Notes under the pieces: model-generated
What the model was told of the DNA's origin: nothing
Database searches by the model: none
Seen by the model: the letters and a program-made list of their open reading frames with translations, nothing else
Assembly (NCBI GenBank): GCA_035578175.1
Contig: JAQMRL010000021.1
Location: forward strand, 2,910,323-2,974,322
DNA: 64,000 bases
DNA from: Catonia carolina
Taxonomy: Eukaryota > Arthropoda > Insecta > Hemiptera > Achilidae
Direction: 5' to 3'
Made by a program: the position numbers and the translations under genes
Part shown: in pieces, positions 34,080 through 44,999 of the stretch
Position numbering within the stretch: the first letter of the stretch is position 1
Layout of the letters: the number at the start of each line of letters is the position of its first letter

Positions 34080-34257
34080 TGAAAAATTGAAACTAAAATT
34101 TTTTTTTCATTTATTTAAAATTTACAGAAGATGATACATCTTCAGTCACTTGTATAAAACTTATACAAGTGACAAGAGTTTTATACAAGTGACTGAAGAT
34201 GTATCATCTTCTGTAAATTTTAAATAAATGAAAAAAATTTTTAGTTTCAATTTTTCA

Positions 34258-34301
34258 TTTACTCTGATGATGGTGGATCCACCGAAACACGTGTAACTAG
34301 G
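34258..34301 (+). ncRNA. Hammerhead-like motif (right arm, copy 2; stem I damaged)
   Basis: Core, stem II and stem III as in copy 1, but the 3' strand of stem I reads ACUAGG instead of AGUARR, leaving a C-C mismatch. Probably impaired. Confidence 0.5.
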
Positions 34302-34466
34302 AATAAAATAAAGGTGACGCAGTTTAAAAAGAAGGTTAGTGAAATTATTATATTAATTCATTATATGAAATAGAAATATTTCAAACTGCAGGATGCATTA
34401 TAAAGATTTATTTTTGAATGAAGATATTTTACACCTGTACCTCTTCTGTTGTTAAATGCTTTACTC

Positions 34467-34965
34467 ATGTTGTTGTTGTTTAGGTGATAAGCCTGTAGGC
34501 TGGTTTGAACCTGTAGAGGTTTTACTAAGTAAAACGAGGAGTGAGGTGGTTTACCATTGCCTTCCTCACTGAGTGGAAAAGTACGCTTATCAGCATGCCG
34601 GGCCCTCTGAAAAGCACATATTTTCCACTCTGTAAATGACACCTTCACTTCATTCACCACAGGGTCTGGCTGTACAATGAAATTCATTAATTTCAGAGAA
34701 GATAACTCTGATTAGTGTCTTTTACACCTCTACCTCTTCTGTTCTTAAATGATTCAGTCATTTAATTGACTGACCATGTGATAAGAAACAGAACTATTTA
34801 TTTTAGCCCTGCAACTAACAGATTGAGTGTAAATAATTTGACACTTTTGCTTTACTCATATAAACAGCTTGTTATGTGATAAGAAACAGAACTATTTTTT
34901 AAAGCCCTGGAACTAGCAGATCGAGTACAAATAATTTAACACTCTACCTGTCTGTTATTGGCAAA
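34467..34965 (-). mobile_element. Family B element inserted in an older family B relative
   Basis: A full minus-orientation copy at ~34470-34845 is flanked by TGCTTTACTCAT. The outer sequence (34428-34466, 34858-34965) has family B 5'-end blocks (GTGATAAGAAACAGAACTAT, CTACCTGTCTGTTATTGGCA). Confidence 0.7.
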
Positions 34966-34984
34966 TACTACATGTATTTTACTT

Positions 34985-35913
34985 ATAAAAATCTGGTGTG
35001 AAACACTCACACAACTTTCTCTTGCCAATGCAATTAATTAACAATATAACCTAACATTAGTAATAAAACATTAGAAATAAACAAAAAACATAATCTTATT
35101 TTAATCATGAGTGAAAAATGTAAAGTGAAAATCAACCTTAGTTTAGCTTAAAAATACGGAAAATCACTCTTTCACTCTAAACTAGGCTCTGTAGAGAAAA
35201 ATGGTCTAAATAAAAGTTGTAGATCTTTTAATTTCATGTAAAATTTATTATATACACTTTTGTCATAAAATACATATTAAGACGGAAATCTTTAAAAAAA
35301 CGATTTTTTTAGACGATTTCATGAGAAAAACAAAAAAATCACTAAAGACCGCTAAACTAAGCGTTATACAAAAAACAAATTTTTGAAATAAAAGTTGTAG
35401 AATTTTAAATTCTCTACAACTTTTACCAGATACATTTTTGCACTAAAATGCATATTAAAGTTGCAATTTTAAGAAAAAACATTTTTTTACAAGAAAACAG
35501 CCTCACCAAGAATTTCAGCAGACATAGTGCCTACCCTATCGTGTAGAGCATAAAAAAATGTAGTAAATGAGACGATTTTAAAAAAAACTGTAGGACCTGT
35601 TTTTGAGAAAATAGCAAAAAATGTGAAAAATGACAGAAATAAATTACTACTTCTGGTTGACTGATTTTGATGAAAGTGTTTGTGTTGGGTCCTCTAGTGG
35701 TATCTAACGCAAGTTTCAAGTTTCAAGTTCATACGATGTTCCGTTTTGAGATATTCTGTTCACACAAACACACACACAGACCAATCGCTAAAAACATGTT
35801 TTTAGGGTTCAGGGGGTCTGAAAACGTGTAGATCAGGTGAAAACTTGATTTCAAAAAATTGACATGAAAACAATACTTTCCTTCCTATATATTCATACAG
35901 GCAAGAGAAAGTA
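34985..35913 (-). repeat. Family A repeat, copy 10
   Basis: Full unit, ATCTGGTGTGAAACAC to GGCAAGAGAAAGTA, with a short (AC)n near 35768. Confidence 0.8.
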
Positions 35914-35938
35914 AAAAACATATAGGTATCAAACAAAC

Positions 35939-36323
35939 CAGTGGCGGATCCAAAGAGGGGCTAGGGGGGGCTATAGCCCCCCCCTTGGGTATCCAATTTA
36001 CACTAGATAAAATGGGTAATTTGTTTTGTTCGGTTGCCGAACATGAGAGGAATCCGCACGCCCGACCAAGGTCATTCTAATGGCTTCAAAATCCTTTTAT
36101 TTTTAGTCAATATTCTTGAGTCAAACCATAGTTTTTTGCCTCTAAACTCTGGTCAATAAAGAGTTAAAAACGGCCTAAAAATGTGTCATTTTACACTTAA
36201 ATTTTGACAATTCCCCGGACCCCCCGCCTTGCTGGGGGGTGTTCCATACCCACCAGACCCCCCGGTGCTTTCACCCACCCAAACGCCTAGCCCCCCCTTT
36301 GGCCTATCCTGGATCCGCCACTG
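35939..36323. mobile_element. hAT-type MITE
   Basis: Perfect 8-bp duplication AAACAAAC (35931-35938, 36324-36331) around a 385-bp element with inverted ends CAGTGGCGGATCC / GGATCCGCCACTG and G/C-run subterminal blocks. Eight-bp duplications and CAGTG ends are typical of hAT. No transposase. Confidence 0.85.
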
Positions 36324-36496
36324 AAACAAACTAATGTCCCATAGCCGAGCGAGTAAGAGGGAGATATGTGGCATAACTACGCATGTGCTCAAATGTCTTT
36401 ACGATAATAATCCAAATCTGAAAACATACTACAGTTGTTACCTTGCTTGTTAGTTTACTGCGTGTATAAACACTGTTCACAACAATGAGTAAAATT

Positions 36497-36817
36497 TTTT
36501 TTTTTAATTCCTAATTTGTGTACGCTGCAATCTGTTCAATTAAGAACAATAAGCAACCCCATGACCCAATGAGATGAGGATGATGTGTATGACGTGTAAA
36601 TGAGTCTTGTACAGACCCAGGCCGACCATTCCTGAGGGAGTATGGTTAATTAAACCCCAACCATCAAAGTACACCGGTAACCACTGTCTAGTATTCAAAT
36701 CCGTATAAAAGTAACTACATTTACTAGGATTTGAACCAGGAACTTTCGTCTCCGAAAATCAGCTGTTACAACAGCTGATTCTGGCGACGACTTTACCTCT
36801 AGACCAACCCGGTGGGT
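36497..36817 (-). mobile_element. Family D tRNA-derived SINE
   Basis: Minus strand: GGTTGGTCTAGAGGTAAAGT A box, a palindromic AATCAGCTG...CAGCTGATT inside the tRNA-like head, B box GGTTCAAATCC, ~230-bp body and A-rich tail. Flanked by TGAGTAAAATT on both sides (target duplication). Lies ~120 bp downstream of the exon a donor. Confidence 0.8.
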
Positions 36818-36933
36818 TGAGTAAAATTAAAGGTAATGTTATTGGAACAGTGCGTATGGCTTGTGCGAGTGATAGCGTTATGCAACCTCTCACTCGCACG
36901 GCTAGGGGACTTTATTTCATCTGAATACTTTAC

Positions 36934-37782
36934 CTTCGGTAATTTTTTCAATGGTTTAATATTAATTCCTCCAACTTCAATAACGTTAGGTACTAACGGT
37001 CGAGCTCCATGTAAAGTAAAATGAGAATTAACTAAAATTAAACTAGTATTTTTACCGATATCAATTAAAGATGGTAATTCATTACCAAAATATTTATTTG
37101 AGTTAATCTGTGAAGTCCTAGTAAAAATAAAATGAAACGAAAGTTTATATAATACTAAAGTTATTGTATTAATCAATCTTTCATTAAAATTCATATTTGT
37201 ACCATAAAAACTTAATAAATTCGGTATATATGACGGATTATCTGGGTTGCCAAAACGTGAATTACCCCAAACAGGTAACGCCGAAGCACTGACAGATATA
37301 CATGGTATTTTAAATATATAACATAAACTTAATGTCGCGTCTGTATCCAGTAATTCCGTTATAATTAAATTAAATTCCGAATGTTTTTTATTAAACGATA
37401 TTAATTTTTGAACTTCTGGACAACTGAATATATTCGTAGTGTTTTGAATCATTAAATTAATTGTATTTATTCGTTTTATTGTTTTTGGTATAATTAAATT
37501 ATTTAAATAATTTTTTTGTTGTATTTTAGTTATGTTAATTTGATCTAAAAATATATTAGAATAATTTTTAATATTTATATCGTTAATTCCTTTTACTGGA
37601 ATCTTTTGTGGAAAAGGACTTATCACTGTAATATTATGATTTCGTTTCGATAATTCAATAATGTATTGTTCATATGATAAAAAATGACTTATCGAACCAA
37701 ACGGTAAAATTACTAAAATTTTTGCAGTATTTGTTAAATGTAATATGAAATTAAAAGTTAATAAAATAATTAATAATTTCAT
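36934..37782 (-). CDS. UGT alternative first exon a (proximal)
   Basis: 283 codons from ATG to CCG-AAG/GTAAAG (phase-0 donor). Signal peptide about residues 1-20, then K-I-L-V-I-L-P-F-G-S-I-S-H. His33 matches the catalytic base of UGTs. The N-terminal GT-B domain follows: L-S-K-R-N-H-N-I-T-V-I-S-P, then W-G-N-S-R-F-G-N-P-D-N-P-S-Y-I-P, L-V-N-S-H-F-T-L-H-G-A-R-P and V-I-E-V-G-G-I-N before the donor. With shared exons 2-4 the protein would be 532 aa, normal for the family. The reading frame stays open past the donor, but that extension is intron. A tRNA-derived SINE begins only about 30 bp upstream of the ATG, so the core promoter or 5' UTR here has been altered or lies further upstream. It is the first exon nearest the constant exons. 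Confidence 0.92.
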
Positions 37783-37815
37783 TTTATTTAATGATGATTA
37801 AAATTTAATTTGTTC

Positions 37816-37985
37816 CCCTCAATAGTGTAGTGGTAGCATGCTGGTCTATAACGCGAAGGTTCTGAGTTCAATTACCGACTAGGGTATGGAAATTTTCACA
37901 CGTTAAACCCCACTGTTGATAACTTCCCATACTTGCTAATAATCACGCTGTTTATGTGACTTTTATACATAAACTAAATTTTAAA
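37816..37985 (+). mobile_element. Family E tRNA-derived SINE just upstream of UGT exon a
   Basis: AATAGTGTAGTGGTAGCATG A box and GAGTTCAATTACC B-box region, then GGTATGGAAATTTTCACACG shared with 48826-48960. Antisense to the UGT gene. Its antisense strand has a TATAAAAG near 37965. Confidence 0.65.
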
Positions 37986-38367
37986 AAAATTAATTAAATT
38001 TATTATTGTACTTTCTTAAGTAATTACTAAAACAATTATCAAAGACACAAAGAGATCACACAAAACACGTTTTTACTATTTTGTTGAACACTAAAACCAC
38101 TTAATTAAAAATATAACATAGTTAAAATTATACATTATAAAACACAAAATGTTTCTTCATTATTATTTACGCCTTCTTGTAATTGTTTATCTGTGACTGG
38201 CTTAAATAAATTTTATTGTTTAAACTTTGTTCTAATTTTTTTTCCTACTAAATTTTTGATAAGATAAAACTGGTTAGTTAATTTATAATTAATGTAACCT
38301 ACTTTTAATGAAATTTTATTAATTTTTCCTATTAGTATTGTAATTTGTACCATGTAAATTTCTGTAA
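37986..38367. other. AT-rich spacer
   Basis: No repeat family, reading frame or RNA gene that I can support; 5' flank of UGT exon a. Confidence 0.4.
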
Positions 38368-39270
38368 AAAATCTGGTGTGAAACACTCTCACAACTTTCT
38401 CTTGCCAATGCAAATAATTAACAATAAACATAACAATAGTAACAAAACATTAGAAGTAAACAAAAAACTTACCTCAAAAAACATAACCTTATTTTAATCA
38501 TGACCGAAAGACGCAAAATAAAAATCAACCTCAGTTTGGCTTAAAAATACGGAAAATCACTCTTTCACGCTAAACTAGCCTCTGTAGAGAAAAATGCTCA
38601 ATATAAAAGTTGTAATCTTTTAATTTTCTATAAATTTGATTACATACGCTTTTGTCGTAAAATGCATACTAAGGCTGAAATCTTAAAAAAATCGATTTTT
38701 CACACTTTTCGTGAGAAAAAAACAGAAAATCACTAATTACCGCTAAAATAAGCGTTAAACAAAAAAATGTTTGAAATAAAAGCCATCCAGTGACAGTTGA
38801 AAATCAGTGAACATCTAACATAATGGTGATACAGCACTAGCTTGATATTACCACCAAGAAAAGGTCACGCGGTCTTGGGTTCGAATCCCACTCGGGCATG
38901 GCATTTTTTCATATGTAACAAAAAATTCATTTCATCCTTCACCGTCTGCATTAGCAGTAATTTGCAAAACAGCTGGACGTTAAAAAAAAAAAAAAAAAAA
39001 AAAAACCAAGAAAAGGGCACATGTCTTTAACGTAAGCAATCATCCACAACAGAGTTTTTCCAAAAGTAGTAAATCTTTTCGTAATTAGCCCTACAGCTGA
39101 CCATTTTGTTGTATAGGTAATCAGCTGAAAGGTTGGTTTGAACCTCTAAAGGTTTTACTAAGTAAAACCTTTAGTACGAGTATTGTATCTTCAGTACAGA
39201 TTTCAAAAAATTGAAAAGAAAATAATATTTTCCTTCACTTTAAATTCATATTTTGCAAGAGAAAGTAAAA
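38368..39270 (-). repeat. Partial family A, family C head and small A/B scraps
   Basis: 38368-38780: family A first half, cut at AAATAAAAG. 38861-39006: family C SINE (plus) missing the A box but with GGTTCGAATCC and a poly-A tail. 39111-39169: family B tail. 39185-39270: family A terminus. Confidence 0.6.
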
Positions 39271-39738
39271 CTATATATGATTTCATATATGATATTTCAT
39301 ATCTGTATAAATAAAATTGTGATTTTTTCTGTAGAATTTTTCAAAATTCCCCTAATTTTGTTTCTACGCCAGATGTACTACATAAACACCGAAAATAAGT
39401 TCAGCTGAATTTTTGTCTGTTTGTATGTATGTTACGGCATCACGCGAGAACCGCTGAACCAAATTCAATGAATTTCGGTATCTAGGTTCTGGACATAATC
39501 AAAATGAAAATAGGCTATAAATTATTTTAATATCACAAAGGGATAGGGGAGTTCAGAGGGAGGGGTGAACAGAAAACTACGAATATCTCTGTTAAAAGTC
39601 AATGTATCAGAAAGTTTTATATAATCGAAATTATGAAATGTTTAAAAACGAATAAGTTTGATTATGTTTTTTCATTTTCATGGATGAGAACGGAGGTATT
39701 ACCAATTAAAAAAAAAATAATCCAATATTTTTAGAAGA
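39271..39738. other. Unclassified AT-rich spacer with a possible old repeat
   Basis: 39360-39560 holds TCACGCGAGAACCGCTGAAC and ATGAATTTCGGTATCTAGGT, which look like a dispersed repeat, but there is no second copy here to prove it. No gene. Confidence 0.3.
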
Positions 39739-39742
39739 ATGT

Positions 39743-40132
39743 TGTTTAGGTCATCAGCCGAAAGGCTGGTTTGAACCCGTAGAGGTTTTACTAAGTAAAA
39801 CGAGGAGTGAGGTGGTTTACCATTGCCTTCCTCACTGAGTGGAAAAGTACGCTTATCAGCATGCCGGGCCCTCTGAAAAGCACAAATTTTCCACTCTGCA
39901 AATGACACCATCACTTCATTCACCATAGGGTCTGGCTGTATAATGAAATTCATTACTTTCAGAGGAGATAACTCTGATTAGTGTCTTTTACACCTCTACC
40001 TCTTCTGTTCTTAAATGATTCAGTCATTTAATTGGCTGCCCATGTGATAAGAAACAGAACTATTTATTTTAGCCCTGCAATGAACAAATTGAGTAAATAA
40101 TTTGACACTGCATCTGTCTGTTATGGGCAGTT
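39743..40132 (-). mobile_element. Family B SINE-like retroposon
   Basis: Complete, GTTGTTTAGGTCATCAGCCG tail to CTGTTATGGGCAG. 40133-40477 has no supported gene. Confidence 0.8.
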
Positions 40133-40491
40133 TAGAATATTAACATAAAAAATAAACAGTATGTAATACAATAAACACAGGCCTACGTGCCGGTAAAACC
40201 CGTATTCATTCAGTCAGTTACCTACCTACCCATTCCAGCAGTACCCTATACACCTTTTCTCGATCACATTGTCAAAAATGAATCACTCGTCTTAATAGTG
40301 GTCACCATTGTGGTGTTGTTATTGTGATTTACCCTTCATTTATTATGAAAATAGTAAAGCGCTGCATATCTTAATTTAAAAACACCAAGATCTTGCTTTT
40401 ACTTTACATTCAACTATTTTTTTTTTCATAAAAATAATGCTGACATTGAAAGGAGGTAGGTAATAACAATGAATAGTTAAAGAATATCAGA

Positions 40492-41142
40492 ATATTAAAG
40501 AATATGGAAAAGTTGCAAACATCTACAACAAAAAATGTATGAGCATAAACACCAAAATTCGACACTACATGACTGTCATTAAACCTGAGTCTCTTTATGC
40601 CAGTGAGACCTTGAACCTTAACTTTAAAGGGGATCTTGAGAATATTAAGAAAGCTGAGAGAAAAATCATTCGGAAAATTCTTGGCCCAAAACTCACAGAT
40701 GAAGGATATCGTCTACAATCACACACAGTGACGGAAAAATATTCAAACATTGAAGTTGATTTCCGTAAACGATGGCTGAGATTTTATGGTCATATAATGA
40801 GACTGGATGACTCTCGGCTTATAAAGAAGATTCTGATGCACTCACAGAAACTCAAAATTACAACCGTCTGGATCAAGCAAGTGCAATCCGATCTAAGAGA
40901 TGCAAATATCACACCTTCAGACCTCAAAGACCGTGAAACCTTCAGGCATAAAATTCACACCTGGGAAGTTGCATCAGAGAGTAAGCCGAAGAGACCTAGG
41001 GCAAAATGGACGGATGAACGTCGTGTTAGACACCGCGAATTTATGAAGGAGTACTGGAGAAACAAGAGGAATGGCGGCAACAGTTCATAATTGACTTTAT
41101 GTGATCCTGAATGGGTCTAAACAATCTAAATAAATAAATAAA
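40492..41142 (+). pseudogene. Non-LTR retrotransposon 3' end with target duplications
   Basis: Frame 40539-41090 (183 aa): I-N-T-K-I-R-H-Y, V-I-K-P-E-S-L-Y-A-S-E-T-L, K-A-E-R-K-I-I-R-K-I-L-G-P, R-W-L-R-F-Y-G-H-I-M-R, then P-K-R-P-R-A-K-W-T-D-E-R-R. This is the region after the RT domain of an RTE/Jockey-like LINE. A (AAAT)n tail follows. TAAAGAATATCAGA at 40478-40491 and 41143-41156 marks the insertion. 5'-truncated. Confidence 0.82.
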
Positions 41143-41434
41143 TAAAGAATATCAGACAGAACAGGAATCAAACTCGGTAACCCAACCGACCAACCATGGC
41201 ACCAAGAAAACCGTTTGAAGAACGGGCACTTTATTTCATATATTTCATACATGAAATATATATTTTTATTTCAATTCAAAATATATATTACATAATACAT
41301 ATATGATGTGTAATGAACAGCCAAAAACAAAACAAATTAAATATATCACTCACCTCAGAGTATTACATTTATTCAAGATCTTTCATCTCTCTCGGAGACA
41401 TTATCAGGAATTATATATATACACACTAAACACA

Positions 41435-41932
41435 AGGCTATTATAGAGGTATAGTTAGGGCCTGGGAAGAGGAGGCTAAAACCTCCTATTGGGAGAAGGT
41501 GCCAGGCTGTGAACAGGCAAAGAAATTCATTGCCTATTCCAGCAGAAAGGCTGGGATATATAATAGACTAGGAAGACAGGACTTGAGGAGGGTAGTGGGC
41601 CTGATGACTGGTCATTGTAATCTTGGGTATCATTTATCCAAGATAGGAGTTGCTGAAGAGAGCCTGTGTAGATTCTGTCATGAGGCAGAAGAGAAGGCTG
41701 AGCATATTTTATGCAGTTGCAAAGTGGTTGGCTGCAAAAGAAGAGCGCTGATGGGTAAGGACGTGTTAACACCTTCTCAGGTAAGTGCACTAGATCCTAG
41801 GCAGATCCTGCGCTTTATCGAAAGTGTGGGTCTTGCATAAATAAGGAATAGGGGCAATCACAAAAGATCTTTTAGGTCGTGGTGAGGAGGGGCTGCAGAA
41901 GCCTGAACGCCCTGGTTGTAAAGTAAAAGTAT
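41435..41932 (+). pseudogene. Non-LTR retrotransposon C-terminal fragment (zinc-finger end)
   Basis: The plus frame 41499-41840 codes R-R-V-V-G-L-M-T-G-H-C-N-L-G-Y-H-L, then C-R-F-C-H-E-A-E-E-K-A-E-H-I-L-C: the CxxC...H...C end of Jockey/R1-like ORF2. Flanked by ACACTAAACACA (41423-41434, 41933-41944). Severely 5'-truncated. Confidence 0.8.
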
Positions 41933-42151
41933 ACACTAAACACATGTAACATTAAAACATTAAAAGAATTATGGTCAAAGACCACGTCAATTATTTCCTA
42001 TTTCACTAACCCTGCCGCGCGTGGTTATTCGGGCAAATAATGGTATTCATAACCGAATAACCACGCGCGGCAGGGTTAGTGAAATAGGAAATAATTGACG
42101 TGGTCTTTGACCATAATTCTTTTAATGTTTTAATGTTACATGTGTTTAGTG

Positions 42152-42547
42152 TGTTGTTGTTTAGGTCATCAGCCGAAAGGCTGGTTTGAACCTGTAGAGG
42201 TTTTACTAAGTAAATCGAGGAGTGAGGTGGTTTACAATTGCCTTCCTCACTGAGTGGAAAAGTACGCTTATCAGCATGCCAGGCCCTCTGAAAAGCACAT
42301 ATTTTCCACTCTGTAAATGACACCTTCACTTCATTCACCACAGGGTCTGGCTGTATAGTAAAATTCATTACTTTCAGAGGAGATAACTCTGATTAGTGTC
42401 TTTTACACCTCTACCTCTTCCATTCTTAAATGCTTCAGTCATTTAATTGGCTGCCCATGTGATAAGAAACAGAACTATTTATTTTAGCCCTGCAATGAAC
42501 AGATTGAGTGTAAATAATTTGACACTCCACCTGTCTGTTATGGGCAG
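42152..42547 (-). mobile_element. Family B SINE-like retroposon
   Basis: Complete; flanked by TTTAGTGT; sits in the right arm of palindromic element 3. Confidence 0.8.
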
Positions 42548-42573
42548 TTTAGTGTTTAGTGTATAGTAATGTA

Positions 42574-42614
42574 ATTCCTGATGATGTCTCCGAGAGAGAC
42601 GAAAGATCTTGAAT
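42574..42614 (+). ncRNA. Hammerhead-like motif in palindromic element 3
   Basis: AUUC, CUGAUGA (42578-42584), bulged U, GUCUC-CGAGA-GAGAC stem II, GAA, AG-AU-CU stem III, U17 and GAAU. Stem I has 4 pairs. Stem III is self-complementary with a 2-nt loop, so it would need dimerisation. Different sequence, same architecture as at 18.4 kb. Confidence 0.5.
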
Positions 42615-42683
42615 AAATATAATACACTGAGGTGAGTGTTATATTTAATTTGTTTTGTTTTTGGCTGTTCATTATATATCATA

Positions 42684-44016
42684 CAAGGCGTGTTCAGAAA
42701 GTAAGTACCGTTTCATTCTACTGCCGCCGTAGCGCTGCAATTGGTGTTCCGCGCATGCGCACTAGTCATTCTTGTTCACTGGCTATTGACTCACGCCATT
42801 GTAGTTGTTCTACGTTGTGTTTTCAGTTTCCTCTGAACGTTTAAAATGTTTAAGACAATTAGTGGTCCCGCCGATTGTGAGATTCGTTCTGTAATAAGAT
42901 TTTTGGACGCAAGGAATGTGAAACCGGCTGAAATTTATCGTCAACTTCGAGATGTTTAAGGGGAAGACGTAATGAGTGAAGGAATGGTGAGAAAGTGGGT
43001 TAGAATGTTCAATGGTGGTCGAACAAATGTGCATGATAAGAATCGGAGCGGTCGGCCTTCTCTCGTCACCGATGATCTGGTAAGGGTAGTTGACGAAAAA
43101 ATCCAAGAGAACAGACGTTTCACTATGACAACGCTATCTGACGATTTCCAACAAATTTCATGCACTCTTTTGTACGAAATTGTTATGGACTGCTTAGGTT
43201 ATCGCAAGCTGTGTTCCCGATGGGTTCCAAAAATGCTCACTGATGTGCACAAAACCAAGAGACTCAGAAGTGCTTTGACTTTTCTCACACGGTACAGTGA
43301 TGATGGTGAGGATTTTTTTAACAAAATTGTGACAGGTGATGAAACTTGGGTCTGTCATGTCACACCGGAATCTAAACAGCAGTAAATGGAGTGGCGACAC
43401 ATGCAATCCCCGAAGAATTAAAAATTCAAAACGACAATGTCTGCACAAAAAATCATGTGCACTGTCTTTTGGGATCGGAAAGGTGTTTTGCGGATTGATT
43501 TTCTCCCAAGAGGTGAAACCATTAATGCGTCAAGGTATTGCGAAACCTTACGAAAACTAAGGCAGGCAATTCAAAACAAACGGAGAGGAATGCTCAGTAA
43601 CGGAATTGTGTTGCTCCATGACAATGCTCGGCCCCATACCGCTGGTGTCACTCGAACATTGGTTCGACAATTTCGTTGGGAGCAGTTCGATCACCCGCCC
43701 TACAGCCCGGACTTGGCACCGTCTGACTATTACTTGTTCCTGCACATGATACACGAGCTAGGCCGCCAACGCTTTGAAACCGATGATGAAGTGAAAACAG
43801 CCGTGGAGTCGTGGCTACATTCGTTGGTGGAAACCTTCTACGAAGAGGATATAGACAAATTGATCACCCGCTACGACATGTGTTTGAACATCGGTGGAAA
43901 CTATGTCGAAAAATAGTTTAAGGTTTGGGCTTTCATGTTGAAATAAAATTGTGTTGAAAAAAAATTGTTTTACTTGTTTTTTTTTAAAACGGTACTTACT
44001 TTCTGAACACGCCTCG
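42684..44016 (+). mobile_element. mariner (family 2), full length, transposase with three stops
   Basis: 1333 bp, TA-flanked, ends CNAGGCGTGTTCAGAAAGTA. The plus frame from ATG 42846 runs M-F-K-T-I-S-G-P through the helix-turn-helix region, then T-G-D-E-T-W (43336), H-D-N-A-R-P-H-T-A (43618) and Y-S-P-D-L-A-P-S-D-Y-Y (43701): D, D and D at mariner spacing, ending E-K-stop at 43916. In-frame stops near 42957, 43383 and 43420 disable it. The only copy of this family here with its true 5' end. Confidence 0.9.
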
Positions 44017-44159
44017 TATATTATGTAGTGGTGCAAACAAAGGAAAATAATGTTTAATAATATTATATAATATTATTTCATAATTTTCATTGTAGCAACA
44101 ACTAAACAAATTAGTACAAATGAATTTAAATAAACTAAAAAGGAAATTATAAAACATAC

Positions 44160-44999
44160 CTTTGGCAATTTTTTAGCTGGTAAAACATGCATTCCACCCA
44201 CTTCAATTACATTTGGTACATACGGTCGTGCTCCATGTAAACTAAAATGAGTATTTACTAACAATAAACTTGTATTTTTACCGAGATCAATTAACGATGG
44301 TGTATTACCACCAAATTTTTTATTAACAATATCTTGCGAAGTTTTCGTAAAAATATAACGAAACGATAAATTATAAATGATTAAATCTAAAAGATTATCT
44401 AACCGTTCCAAAAAATTCATTTTAGGTGTATATGATTTAAATAAAACCGGTATGTAAGAAGGATTTTCTGGATTCCCGAATCGGGAATTACCCCATGGTG
44501 GTAGATAACATGAACTTAATACAATACATGGAATTTGTAATTTATGAGAAAAAGCGATCATTGCATCAGTATGAAATAATTCTGTTATTATTACATCAAA
44601 ATTTTCTTTTAATAATATATTTTCTATTTCAGGACTACCAAAAAATTTTGTTGTATTTCTAATTAAGTTATTAAATTGATTAATAGTTTTAATAAATGAA
44701 AAAAAATTAGGAGTTTTATCATCAATTCTATATCCATTAATATTAACTTTTAAATATTTTGCAATATTTATTTCTTTTAAATTTTTAATTGGTAGTTTTT
44801 GTGGTAAAGTACTTATTAAAGTTACTTGATGATTTCTTTTAGCTAATTCTAAAAAAAATGGTTCAAAAGATAGAAAATGACTTTTAGTATGTGCTGGATA
44901 TATTATAAGTATACGAGATGTAATCGAAATTTCAATTAAATTACATAATGTAAACAAAAATATTATAAATATTTTAAAATACATTTTAAAATTATACAA
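44160..44999 (-). CDS. UGT alternative first exon b
   Basis: 280 codons ending L-P-K/GTATGT (phase 0). Two in-frame starts: 44999 and 44984. The second aligns with the start of the sister exon at 47870 and may be the true one. Hydrophobic signal sequence, then S-R-I-L-I-I-Y-P and T-K-S-H-F-L-S-F-E-P with the catalytic His (His41 from the first Met). Later blocks are W-G-N-S-R-F-G-N-P-E-N-P-S-Y-I-P, N-K-K-F-G-G-N-T-P-S-L-I-D-L and V-I-E-V-G-G-M-H-V. Very similar to exon c (both end L-P-A-K-K-L-P before the donor and share long identical blocks), so b and c are a recent tandem duplicate. No constant exon lies between it and exon a, so it must join exons 2-4 some 13 kb downstream to make a 529-aa protein. 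Confidence 0.92.

Larger units (their letters stand above)
33966..34424 (+). mobile_element. Palindromic retroposon, copy 2, with two hammerhead-like motifs
   Basis: Flanked by a 12-bp duplication TATTTTACACCT (33954-33965, 34425-34436). Arms ~200 bp, inverted, homologous to copy 1 but with a different centre (ACTTATACAAGTGACAAG). Truncated at the left at nearly the same base as copy 1; the intact 3' end GATTTATTTTTGAATG is at the right. Same GATGTATCATC hairpins. Confidence 0.8.
41303..42680. mobile_element. Palindromic element 3, split by a LINE and a SINE
   Basis: Left arm 41303-41434 plus 41933-42032 and right arm 42053-42151 plus 42548-42680 are inverted copies around a ~20-bp centre (42033-42052). 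The left arm is split by a LINE fragment (ACACTAAACACA duplications), the right by a family B element (TTTAGTGT duplications). It carries a hammerhead-like core in each arm, the left one mutated. Confidence 0.72.

Noticed and set aside
36749..36817. Family C, D and E heads as functional tRNA genes
   Set aside because: A and B boxes are present, but the acceptor stems do not pair and each is fused to a SINE body and A-rich tail. They are repeated, truncated and have target duplications.
44073..44159. C-terminal extension of the exon b frame (and the similar tails at 36799, 46929, 53533, 54965 and 60438)
   Set aside because: All lie past conserved GT donors and end in non-homologous sequence. 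They are intron read-through.
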